Assembly (NCBI GenBank): GCA_030595485.1 | Contig: JAUVDE010000167.1 | Coordinates: 1 to 7,242, forward strand | DNA: 7,242 bases | Direction: 5' to 3' | Source of the DNA: Draconibacterium sp. | GTDB lineage: Bacteria; Bacteroidota; Bacteroidia; Bacteroidales; Prolixibacteraceae | Part shown: positions 1 through 6,202 of the stretch, piece after piece | How the letters are laid out: each line of letters opens with the position of its first letter | How positions within the stretch are numbered: the first letter of the stretch is position 1 | Position numbers and translations under genes: made by a program | Notes under the pieces: generated by a model | The model's database searches: none | Seen by the model: the letters and a program-made list of their open reading frames with translations, nothing else | What the model was told of the DNA's origin: nothing

Positions 1-324
1 GTGGGAACCGGAAATTGGAAACAGGCTTACCGTAATGTTTATATAAAAAATAAAGTTCAAATGGCTGAGGCGCGTTATGGGAATGTGCATAACCAGTATC
101 TTAATTATATGGTGAAATTTGGATTAATAGGTTTGATAGTAATTTTGTTTGCCTTGTTATACCCGGTGATAAAAACACAAACATATCGGGACTATTTGTT
201 TTTGCTATTTTTGCTTATAATGTTTATTGGAAATTTAGGTGATGCAAATTTCGAAACCCATACCGGCTCACATTTTTTTATGTTTTTTTATTGCTGGTTT
301 TTAATTCCAAAAGTTTCAACTTAG
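1..324 (+). CDS. O-antigen ligase / Wzy-type polymerase family protein, C-terminal fragment (5' end outside window)
   Basis: This is the last ~107 residues of a multi-spanning inner-membrane protein of the O-antigen ligase/polymerase (Wzy_C) type, which joins or polymerises glycan units carried on undecaprenyl diphosphate at the periplasmic face. What is visible: a soluble stretch with Gly-Thr-Gly-Asn-Trp at residues 2-6, the family-typical His-Asn-Gln-Tyr-Leu at 30-34 at the end of the large periplasmic loop, then hydrophobic segments at about 39-56, 65-79 and 91-103. A Phe-Glu-Thr-His stretch (84-87) before the last segment fits the conserved Glu-containing loop of these proteins. Full-length members are about 400 residues or more, and the frame is open at base 1, so the GTG at 1 should not be taken as the true start. 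Ligase versus polymerase cannot be told from this fragment. The adjacent glycosyltransferase supports a surface-polysaccharide role. Confidence 0.8.
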   Translation: MGTGNWKQAYRNVYIKNKVQMAEARYGNVHNQYLNYMVKFGLIGLIVILFALLYPVIKTQTYRDYLFLLFLLIMFIGNLGDANFETHTGSHFFMFFYCWFLIPKVST

Positions 325-1398
325 TAATTCTTCCCAATCGCCAATTATCTTTTTCAAATCGAAATTTCCGATTACTGTTTCTCGAGCCAATTTCCCCATT
401 TTTAAACGCTCTTGCGGGTTCTCGGCTAGATATAGTACCTTTTCTGCAAATAATGAAAGATTTGGATATTCAACCAAAAAACCATTCTTACCATCGATAA
501 TTATCTCAGGATTACTGGTTAGCTTAAATGCAACCGGCACAACTTTTTCAGCCATTCCTTCCACCATTGCATTACCAAAACCTTCCCACAACGATGGGAA
601 AACAAAAATATCGATACTATTTAAAAAGCTTTTTACATCCGATTGAAATCCAATAAGTTGTATTTTCTCATCTAATTTGTGCTTACTTATCAGTGATTTT
701 AACTCAGCTTCAAGTGGACCACTACCTGCAATAATAATTTTAAAGTTAAGTCCTTTGTCATTTAAAATCTTAGCCAAGTCAATAAGATACTTTTGTCCTT
801 TCTGTTTCTCCAGTCGTCCTACATTACCTAAAATTATTTCATTACCATTTTTAAAACTACGCTTTTTAACTGGGCGACTATCCCACTCCTTAAAATTAAT
901 TCCACGGTAAATAACAGGTACATTATTTTCGTTTAAACGTGGTCGTAATTTAGTCAGAAAAGCTTTTCGTGTGTCGAATGAGTTAGGAACAATATGCGTT
1001 AATACTTTGGTAAATAAATATTTGTTGAGCGGGCTCTTTTTTACAGGAACCGCCAATCCTCTCATGTATACAATATTTCTAACTCCTGCCTTTTTTGCTG
1101 CGGGACCACCAATTTTAATATCGTTCGAGGTATTTAGAAAAACAGTATCAATCTTTTCTCTTAGAAAGAATTCGACCAAAATATTTTTCTTGTTTAGATT
1201 TAGGAAAGAGAGATTACCAATTTTTAAGCTAAAATAATTTAACCCTTTTTCTTTTACTTTTACTTCAAGATCAGACCCAGTTGAACAAACTACGAAGACG
1301 CAGTAACCTGCCGATTTGAAATTTTCAGCATATTCGAGGTGCGCCTTTTCTCCACCGCCCCAAAACATGGTAGAGTTAAAAAAACAAACATTTTTCAT
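316..1398 (-). CDS. Glycosyltransferase family 4 (GT-B fold)
   Basis: A 360-residue cytosolic or membrane-associated GT-B enzyme that would transfer a sugar from a nucleotide-sugar donor to a growing LPS, capsule or exopolysaccharide chain. The N-terminal acceptor domain (about 1-170) carries the Gly-Gly-Gly-Glu motif at 14-17. The C-terminal GT4 domain (about 185-345) has Gly-Arg-Leu with Lys-Gly (G194-R195, K200-G201), giving the Arg/Lys pair that contacts the donor phosphates. It also has Gly-Ser-Gly-Pro (225-228) and the Glu-x7-Glu donor motif E272...E280 in the run Ser-Leu-Trp-Glu-Gly-Phe-Gly. Length is normal and all core motifs are intact. The ATG at 1398 is chosen because the protein begins directly with the first beta strand; upstream is an A-rich leader with no strong Shine-Dalgarno. 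Its stop overlaps the 3' end of the convergent ligase gene by 9 bp. Donor and acceptor cannot be predicted. Confidence 0.92.
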   Translation of the reverse strand: MKNVCFFNSTMFWGGGEKAHLEYAENFKSAGYCVFVVCSTGSDLEVKVKEKGLNYFSLKIGNLSFLNLNKKNILVEFFLREKIDTVFLNTSNDIKIGGPAAKKAGVRNIVYMRGLAVPVKKSPLNKYLFTKVLTHIVPNSFDTRKAFLTKLRPRLNENNVPVIYRGINFKEWDSRPVKKRSFKNGNEIILGNVGRLEKQKGQKYLIDLAKILNDKGLNFKIIIAGSGPLEAELKSLISKHKLDEKIQLIGFQSDVKSFLNSIDIFVFPSLWEGFGNAMVEGMAEKVVPVAFKLTSNPEIIIDGKNGFLVEYPNLSLFAEKVLYLAENPQERLKMGKLARETVIGNFDLKKIIGDWEELLS

Positions 1399-1469
1399 TC
1401 TTCAGTTCTTTTTGTAAATGTAGTGTTTTGCTCGTTTTTTTGTTAATTTGTTATTGAAATTATAATTTG
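1399..1469. promoter_or_regulatory. Divergent promoter region between the glycosyltransferase and the DUF2520 operon
   Basis: These 71 bases separate two divergently read genes, so at least one promoter in each direction is expected here or inside the flanking genes. On the minus strand, TACATTTA (complement of 1415-1422) matches seven of eight positions of the Bacteroidota -7 consensus TAnnTTTG and lies 16 bases before the glycosyltransferase ATG. I see no convincing -33 partner. On the plus strand several TTTG words occur in the T-rich run at 1431-1469, but no clean -33/-7 pair can be assigned. The assignment is by position more than by motif. Confidence 0.35.
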
Positions 1470-2252
1470 ATGAAACAAACAGTTGTTTTTATTGGAGCAG
1501 GAAACCTGTCCACTCACCTCGCCCTTGAATTACACAAACAAGGGTATCCGATTCTTCAGGTTTATAGTAGAACCGTAAAATCGGCCAAAACTCTTGCAGG
1601 CCGGGTCGAATCTCAATCTACTATCGCAGCAAAAGACTTAAATGCAAAAGCGGATATCTATTTTGTGGCCTTGAAAGATTCAGTTGTAAATGAAGTTCTC
1701 TCCGAAATGAATTTTCAAAACAAATTGCTAGTGCATTGTTCGGGGAGTTTGCCAATTTCGGTGCTAAGTACGTACTCTAAAAACACGGGTGTTTTATATC
1801 CGCTTCAAACTTTCTCTAAAACCAGAGAAGTTAACTTTAAAAGAATACCTGTTTTTGTAGAAGCCAATTCGGATGAGAATCAAACTGTTCTTCTCGAAAT
1901 GGGAAGGATGATTTCAGAAAATGTTTCGCTTCTTAATTCAGAAAAAAGAAAAGCACTGCATATATCGGCAGTTTGGGCATGTAATTTTGTAAATCATATG
2001 TACACTCTGGCTGCAGAGTTTCTTGAAATGAAGGATATTCCGTTTGAAGTGTTACAACCTTTAATTGACGAGACGGCAAGTAAAATTCATGAAATGCACC
2101 CCCAGGAAGCTCAAACTGGTCCGGCAGTTCGTTTTGATGAGAACATTATAAATGACCACTTAGAACAGTTAAAAGAATTTCCTAGTCATCATAAATTGTA
2201 CAATTCAATTTCAAAAAGTATTTTTGAGCTACACCAAGAAAAAAAGAAATAA
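1470..2252 (+). CDS. Rossmann-like / DUF2520 domain protein (6PGDH-like dehydrogenase fold, reaction unknown)
   Basis: A 260-residue soluble protein. The N-terminal half is a dinucleotide-binding Rossmann domain: beta strand then Gly-Ala-Gly-Asn at about 9-12 from the ATG, close in style to ProC and F420/NADP oxidoreductases. It continues to His-Cys-Ser-Gly-Ser near 90 and the family hallmark Tyr-Pro-Leu-Gln-Thr-Phe-Ser near 108-114. The C-terminal half is the helical DUF2520 domain, with an Ala-Val-Trp-Ala-Cys-Asn-Phe-Val-Asn-His helix and a Thr-Gly-Pro-Ala-x-Arg-x-Asp motif. The family is usually called a putative NAD(P)-dependent oxidoreductase; I know of no firmly established substrate. 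A TTG at 1467 is in frame, but the ATG at 1470 is preferred because it starts the first strand directly. The stop overlaps the next ATG by one base, so it is almost certainly co-translated with the HAD phosphatase. A role linked to sugar-acid or envelope metabolism is only inferred from these neighbours. Confidence 0.88.
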   Translation: MKQTVVFIGAGNLSTHLALELHKQGYPILQVYSRTVKSAKTLAGRVESQSTIAAKDLNAKADIYFVALKDSVVNEVLSEMNFQNKLLVHCSGSLPISVLSTYSKNTGVLYPLQTFSKTREVNFKRIPVFVEANSDENQTVLLEMGRMISENVSLLNSEKRKALHISAVWACNFVNHMYTLAAEFLEMKDIPFEVLQPLIDETASKIHEMHPQEAQTGPAVRFDENIINDHLEQLKEFPSHHKLYNSISKSIFELHQEKKK

Positions 2253-2782
2253 TGCCATTTTTTAAAGAAGAACTAAAAGACGTAAAGGCCTTTATATTCG
2301 ATGTAGATGGAGTTTTGTCAAAAGACACCTCTCCGTTAAATGAAGAGGGTGACCCGGTTCGTACCGCTAATGTGAAAGATGGTTTTGCAATTAGAAGTGC
2401 AATAAAAGCAGGTTATCCGGTAGCCATAATAACTGGAGGTTTTATTGAACGAGTACGTTTGCGCTACGAGAAACTTGGTGTTGTACATTATTACGACAAA
2501 GCACACGACAAAGTAGCTTGCATGATTGATTTCCTGGAGAAAACAAGTCATAAGCCTGAAAATGTACTTTTCATGGGTGACGATTTAGTGGATTATCGAA
2601 TTATGAAAGCAGTTGGAGTACCAACCTGCCCTAAGGATGCTGTAAATGACATCAAGGAAATCTCAAAATATATTTCGGATAAAAAGGGTGGCAAAGGTTG
2701 TGTGAGAGATGTAATCGAACAGGTTTTGAAATCGCAGGATAAGTGGTTTACTCAGGATATGTTAAACTCAAGAGCATTTTAA
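2252..2782 (+). CDS. kdsC: KdsC-like HAD phosphatase (probable 3-deoxy-D-manno-octulosonate 8-phosphate phosphatase)
   Basis: A 176-residue capless HAD phosphatase of the YrbI/KdsC type, expected to hydrolyse KDO-8-phosphate to KDO plus phosphate in the cytosol, one step before CMP-KDO formation for LPS inner core. Motif I is Asp-Val-Asp-Gly at 17-20 (D17 nucleophile, D19 acid/base), motif II is Thr61 in Ile-Thr-Gly-Gly, the motif III lysine is probably K87, and motif IV is Gly-Asp-Asp-x-x-Asp at 109-114. The C-terminal Gly-Gly-x-Gly-x-x-Arg-Asp (146-153) is the family tail that reaches the neighbouring subunit's active site in KdsC tetramers. Some Bacteroides paralogs act on the nonulosonate KDN-9-phosphate instead, so the exact substrate is not certain. 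About 23 residues follow the Gly-rich tail. The ATG overlaps the upstream stop (TAATG) and the stop lies one base before maf, so the gene sits mid-operon. Confidence 0.85.
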   Translation: MPFFKEELKDVKAFIFDVDGVLSKDTSPLNEEGDPVRTANVKDGFAIRSAIKAGYPVAIITGGFIERVRLRYEKLGVVHYYDKAHDKVACMIDFLEKTSHKPENVLFMGDDLVDYRIMKAVGVPTCPKDAVNDIKEISKYISDKKGGKGCVRDVIEQVLKSQDKWFTQDMLNSRAF

Positions 2783-2783
2783 T

Positions 2784-3359
2784 ATGAAGTGGTTTCCCGG
2801 TTTTAACATAATTCTAGCATCGAAGTCGCCGCGTCGGCAACAACTGTTGCATGATTTAGGCCTTAAATTTACTGTTCAAACAAAAGAGGTTGATGAAATC
2901 TATCCTGGAAATTTGAGTAGAGAACAAGTCCCCGTTTATTTAGCTGAGCTAAAAGCAACACCCTTTTTGAGTGGACTCTTGGATAATGATTTGGTGATAA
3001 CGGCTGATACTGTGGTATGTTTGGGCGAACAAATTTTAGGTAAACCTAAAGATAGAACAGAAGCCACCAAAATTCTTAAGGATTTAAGCGATGGAGAACA
3101 TCAGGTAATAACTGGAGTTTGCCTTACTTCGAACAACAAATCTCACTCATTCTATTCCATAACTAATGTTCGTTTTAAACAACTCACATCAGACGAAATC
3201 GACTATTACATTTCTGAGTTTAAACCATACGATAAAGCTGGTGCCTACGGAATTCAGGAATGGATTGGAGCAATTGGAATTACGCACATTGAGGGCTCAT
3301 TTTATAATGTAATGGGATTGCCTATTCAAAAATTATACGAGGAAATTCAAAAGTTTTAA
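2784..3359 (+). CDS. maf: Maf family nucleoside triphosphate pyrophosphatase (YhdE-like, dTTP/UTP type)
   Basis: A 191-residue cytosolic house-cleaning enzyme that hydrolyses (d)NTPs to monophosphate plus diphosphate. Visible motifs: Leu-Ala-Ser-x-Ser-Pro-Arg-Arg at 11-18 (phosphate-binding loop), Ala-Asp-Thr-Val-Val at 74-78 with the catalytic Asp75, Gly-Lys-Pro at 86-88, Asp-Lys-Ala-Gly-Ala-Tyr-Gly-Ile-Gln at 150-158, and Gly-Ser-Phe-Tyr-Asn-Val-Met-Gly-Leu-Pro at 171-180. The Lys-Ala-Gly-Ala-Tyr-Gly-Ile-Gln form is the one I associate with the dTTP/UTP-specific YhdE branch, as opposed to the m7GTP-specific YceF branch; this subtype call is from memory of the family. Length is normal and no key residue is missing. 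The ATG lies one base after the kdsC stop, so it is the last gene of the DUF2520-kdsC-maf operon. A 124-bp AT-rich gap follows with no convincing terminator. Confidence 0.93.
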   Translation: MKWFPGFNIILASKSPRRQQLLHDLGLKFTVQTKEVDEIYPGNLSREQVPVYLAELKATPFLSGLLDNDLVITADTVVCLGEQILGKPKDRTEATKILKDLSDGEHQVITGVCLTSNNKSHSFYSITNVRFKQLTSDEIDYYISEFKPYDKAGAYGIQEWIGAIGITHIEGSFYNVMGLPIQKLYEEIQKF

Positions 3360-3483
3360 AAGCCTATGAAAAAGGTTTCATTATTTAATGTGTTATAAAA
3401 CAATGCATTAAAAGGAAAGTCATAGTTAACATATTTATAGATAATTCGTAAATTGAAATAGAAATATAATTAAATTCAATAAT

Positions 3484-4488
3484 ATGAATAATCAGATAAA
3501 ATTGCTCGTTTTGGTTTTTCTTGCGGGTTTATTAGTGGGTGGATGCGAACAAAAGGATGAATCTTTGGAGGTCGGATTTTTAATTCATGCATTTGATAAA
3601 GAAAGGTGGGAAAATGACCGGAACTATTTCGTAGAAAATGTTCAGGAACTAGGAGGGATCGTAAAAGTTATGGATGCCAAAAATGATGCCAGCAAGCAGT
3701 TGGCACAGGCAAAAGAACTGCTCGCCAACGGTATTGATGTATTAGTTGTAGTACCTGTTGACCAGTTTGCTGCAGCTGAAATTGTAAAAGAAGCCCATGC
3801 CAAAAACATAAAAGTTATTTCTTACGATCGCCTGATAAAAAACTGTAAGCTTGATTTCTATATTTCTACCGATAATGTTGAAATAGGTGCTTTACAGGCA
3901 AATTATCTTACCACCATAAAACCCACCGGAAACTATGCTTTAATTGGCGGAGCATTAAGCGACAATAATAGTCAGTCGCTATATCTGGGGCAACGGAATG
4001 TGCTACAACCTTTAGTTGAAAAAGGTGATATAAAGATTGTTTATAACGTGTTTACTGAAAACTGGGCAGAAGAGGAAGGCTATGAGCATGCAAAAAAAAT
4101 GTTAACTGGAAACGGACATATTGATGCAATAATTGCCGGGAATGACGCCATTGCAATGGGAGTAATTAGAGCACTTCGAGAAGTTGGCAAAGAAAGGCAG
4201 GTATTGGTTGCTGGAATGGATGCCGATTTGCGCAACTTACATGAAATTATTGCAGAAACCCAAACTTGTACAGTTTATAAACCTTACGAGAAGTTGGCTG
4301 CAACTGCTGCCGATATGGCAATGAAAATGGCAAATTGTGTTGAATGTGAAAAAACATACAAAACAGTTAGTAATGGTGAAATGTTAGTTCCTACTTTTTT
4401 TCATACTGGAATGATTGTTAACCGCGAGAATTTGAAACTCACTGTTATTTCAGAAGGTTATCAAAAAGAAGAGGAGGTTTTTAAATAG
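3484..4488 (+). CDS. XylF-like sugar-binding lipoprotein (Peripla_BP_4 family)
   Basis: A 334-residue type I periplasmic binding protein. Residues 1-20 form a lipoprotein signal peptide with lipobox Val-Gly-Gly-Cys (C21 lipidated). The mature protein follows the D-xylose-binding XylF pattern throughout: Glu-Arg-Trp near 40-42, Tyr-Asp-Arg at 114-116, Ser-Asp-Asn-Asn at 159-162, Asn-Trp at 193-194, Gly-Asn-Asp-Ala at 219-222, Gly-Met-Asp-Ala-Asp-Leu at 244-249 (a Gln is usual where Met245 stands) and Thr-Val-Tyr-Lys-Pro at 263-267. The pocket residues therefore look kept and an aldopentose or similar sugar is likely. No ABC permease or ATPase is adjacent, and a terminator follows, so it is probably a single-gene transcript; it may serve sensing or distant transport genes. 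Oddities: Cys-Val-Glu-Cys at 285-288 and Lys-Asp-Glu three residues after the lipidated Cys, resembling a surface-export signal. Confidence 0.88.
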   Translation: MNNQIKLLVLVFLAGLLVGGCEQKDESLEVGFLIHAFDKERWENDRNYFVENVQELGGIVKVMDAKNDASKQLAQAKELLANGIDVLVVVPVDQFAAAEIVKEAHAKNIKVISYDRLIKNCKLDFYISTDNVEIGALQANYLTTIKPTGNYALIGGALSDNNSQSLYLGQRNVLQPLVEKGDIKIVYNVFTENWAEEEGYEHAKKMLTGNGHIDAIIAGNDAIAMGVIRALREVGKERQVLVAGMDADLRNLHEIIAETQTCTVYKPYEKLAATAADMAMKMANCVECEKTYKTVSNGEMLVPTFFHTGMIVNRENLKLTVISEGYQKEEEVFK

Positions 4489-4511
4489 ATTTTAGATAGA
4501 ATTGTTTTTCT

Positions 4512-4543
4512 AAGGGATTTCACTTTGAAGTCCCTTTCTTTTT
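4512..4543 (+). terminator. Intrinsic terminator after the sugar-binding lipoprotein gene
   Basis: Bases 4512-4521 (AAGGGATTTC) pair with 4527-4536 (GAAGTCCCTT) through ten positions, with one G-T wobble, around a five-base loop (ACTTT). The stem is followed at once by TCTTTTT on the plus strand. It starts 24 bases after the lipoprotein stop codon. This is a standard rho-independent layout and separates the lipoprotein transcript from the sulfatase transcript. Confidence 0.85.
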
Positions 4544-4554
4544 GATAGAATTCT

Positions 4555-4562
4555 TATTTTTG
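4555..4562 (+). promoter_or_regulatory. Bacteroidota -7 box before the sulfatase gene
   Basis: TATTTTTG exactly matches the Bacteroidota sigma-A -7 consensus TAnnTTTG, and lies 20 bases before the sulfatase ATG and 12 bases after the upstream terminator. That would give a very short 5' leader. No TTTG stands at the usual -33 spacing: the nearest candidates are at 4524-4527 (too far) and 4541-4544 (too close). The assignment rests on the -7 match and the position between terminator and start codon. Confidence 0.45.
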
Positions 4563-4582
4563 GGAAAACTTAAACAATTACC

Positions 4583-6202
4583 ATGAATCTTATATTCTCA
4601 AAATTTCTACTTATAGTTTGTTTTATTTTTATTCTTTTCTCATGCGAGCAAAAACAAGAGCCCACAAAACGACCAAATATTTTATTTGCTATTTCGGACG
4701 ATCAATCTTTTGCACACACCAGTTTTGCTGGGTGCAAGTTTATAAATACACCTGCTTTTGATAGGGTAGCAGCCGAAGGTATTTATTTTACCAATTGTAT
4801 TGCTGGATCGCCGGGTTGTGCACCATCTCGAAGCACAATTGTAACGGGTCGTTATCATTGGCAAAACGAACAATCGGGTCAACATGCTTCTTCGTGGTTA
4901 AACGAATATGTTCCTTTTATCGATTTATTAGATGCAAATGGTTACGCCACCGGAAGAACTGGGAAAGGGGTTTCTCCGTTCCGCTATGCACGTAGCGAGG
5001 CTGATTCATTATGGCGAAAAACCGATGCAGGTGGAATTGAATACAGTAGCATTCGATACGATGCTGGAAGTGAATCTGACGAACGAACAGCAAACGGAAT
5101 AAGAAATACAAACTACTTCGAAAACTTCAAATCTTTTATTGAAAATCAAAAAGCGGATAAACCATTTTTCTTTTGGTATGGTGCAAGCGAACCACATCGG
5201 GCGTTTGAAAAAGATTCGTGGAAAAGAACGAATAAAAAATTAGCAGATGTTAATGTTCCTGGTTTTTTACCTGATGACGAAATTGTTCGTGGTGATATTT
5301 TAGATTATACAGTTGAAATAGAATGGTTCGATTTGCACCTTCAGCGTATGCTAAATTATTTGGATGAAATTGGTGAATTGGAAAATACCATTGTAATGGT
5401 TACTTCCGATAATGGTATGGCATTTCCAAGGGCGAAAGCTAATGGTTACGAATATGGTGTACATGTACCTTTTGCCGTTCGTTTTCCAAAAGAATTTCCG
5501 GGTGGTCGAGTTGTAAACGACCCCACAACTTTTGCTGATATTGCGCCAACTATTCTTGAATTAACCGGAACTTCAGCTGAAGGAATGATGCCAATTACCG
5601 GACAAAGTATGCTGAACACTTTAAAATCGAAAAAGCAAGGAATTGTAAATGGCAAAAAGAAATATGCGTTTAGTGGCCGCGAGCGACATTCAAGTTCGCG
5701 CTATAACAATTGGGGATACCCAGTGCGTGCTATCCGAAGTGAAGAGTTTTTGTTAATCTGGAATATGAAACCCGATCGCTGGCCGGCAGGAGCTCCTCAA
5801 CGCATTGTAAAAGGAACAGAAAATAAATTATGGCCAATGTATGGTATTGATGAAGACGGCAAACATATTTCAGAATGGGCATATACCGATATTGATGGCT
5901 GTCCAACAAAAACGTTTCTTATTGAAAATAAGGACGATGAGAAAGTAAAACCTTTCTTCCATTTGGCACACGACAAACGACCGGAGTTTGAAATGTTTAA
6001 CGTGAAAGAAGATCCATTTTGCTTAAACAACCTGATTGGGAAAGTTGCGTTTGCCCAAATTGAAACTGAAATGAAAACAGCGTTGACTGATGAACTCAAA
6101 AAATCGGAAGATCCGCGTATTGTTGGTCCCGACAAAGAAATTTTTGATTCTTATATTCGGTACAGTCCAATGCGCGAATTTCCGGTACCGGAAGGATTAT
6201 AA
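4583..6202 (+). CDS. Lipoprotein arylsulfatase-family sulfatase (S1, formylglycine type)
   Basis: A 539-residue sulfatase expected to remove sulfate esters (or N-sulfate) from sugars in the periplasm or at the cell surface. Residues 1-20 are a signal peptide ending Leu-Phe-Ser-Cys, so C21 is probably lipidated; Phe at -2 is slightly off consensus. Active-site features: Asp39-Asp40 (calcium), Cys79-Ala-Pro-Ser-Arg83 with Cys79 as the formylglycine precursor, Thr-Gly-Arg (88-90), Gly-Lys at 127-128, Pro-His-Arg at 204-206, and Thr-Ser-Asp-Asn-Gly at 274-278 (calcium). The C-terminal subdomain ends the usual way with Met-Phe-Asn-Val-x-x-Asp-Pro (471-478) and Asn-Asn-Leu. The Pro-His-Arg motif and the Asn-Gly-x-x-Phe-Pro run recall heparan N-sulfatase (SGSH)-like members, but the substrate is not certain. 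No maturase gene is in the window. An upstream terminator and -7 box suggest its own transcription. Confidence 0.93.
   Translation: MNLIFSKFLLIVCFIFILFSCEQKQEPTKRPNILFAISDDQSFAHTSFAGCKFINTPAFDRVAAEGIYFTNCIAGSPGCAPSRSTIVTGRYHWQNEQSGQHASSWLNEYVPFIDLLDANGYATGRTGKGVSPFRYARSEADSLWRKTDAGGIEYSSIRYDAGSESDERTANGIRNTNYFENFKSFIENQKADKPFFFWYGASEPHRAFEKDSWKRTNKKLADVNVPGFLPDDEIVRGDILDYTVEIEWFDLHLQRMLNYLDEIGELENTIVMVTSDNGMAFPRAKANGYEYGVHVPFAVRFPKEFPGGRVVNDPTTFADIAPTILELTGTSAEGMMPITGQSMLNTLKSKKQGIVNGKKKYAFSGRERHSSSRYNNWGYPVRAIRSEEFLLIWNMKPDRWPAGAPQRIVKGTENKLWPMYGIDEDGKHISEWAYTDIDGCPTKTFLIENKDDEKVKPFFHLAHDKRPEFEMFNVKEDPFCLNNLIGKVAFAQIETEMKTALTDELKKSEDPRIVGPDKEIFDSYIRYSPMREFPVPEGL

Noticed and set aside
971..1237. 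Plus-strand open frames inside the glycosyltransferase gene (also 291-500 and 677-910)
   Set aside because: They lie antisense to a glycosyltransferase with all motifs intact and show no recognisable domain or ribosome-binding context.
1467..1469. TTG as start codon of the DUF2520 gene
   Set aside because: It only adds one residue before an in-frame ATG at 1470, and the ATG gives the canonical short N-terminus before the first Rossmann strand.
3366..3381. Small hairpin (ATGAAA, four-base loop, TTTCAT) just after maf as a terminator
   Set aside because: The stem is six mostly A-T pairs and is not followed by a T run, so it is too weak to call.
3449..3455. TAAATTG as a -7 box for the sugar-binding lipoprotein gene
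   Set aside because: It is one base short of TAnnTTTG and no -33 partner is visible; the promoter is probably within 3360-3483 but cannot be placed.
5797..6135. Minus-strand 112-residue open frame within the sulfatase gene
   Set aside because: It is a shadow of the sulfatase reading frame, with a Ser-rich, featureless translation and no upstream signals.
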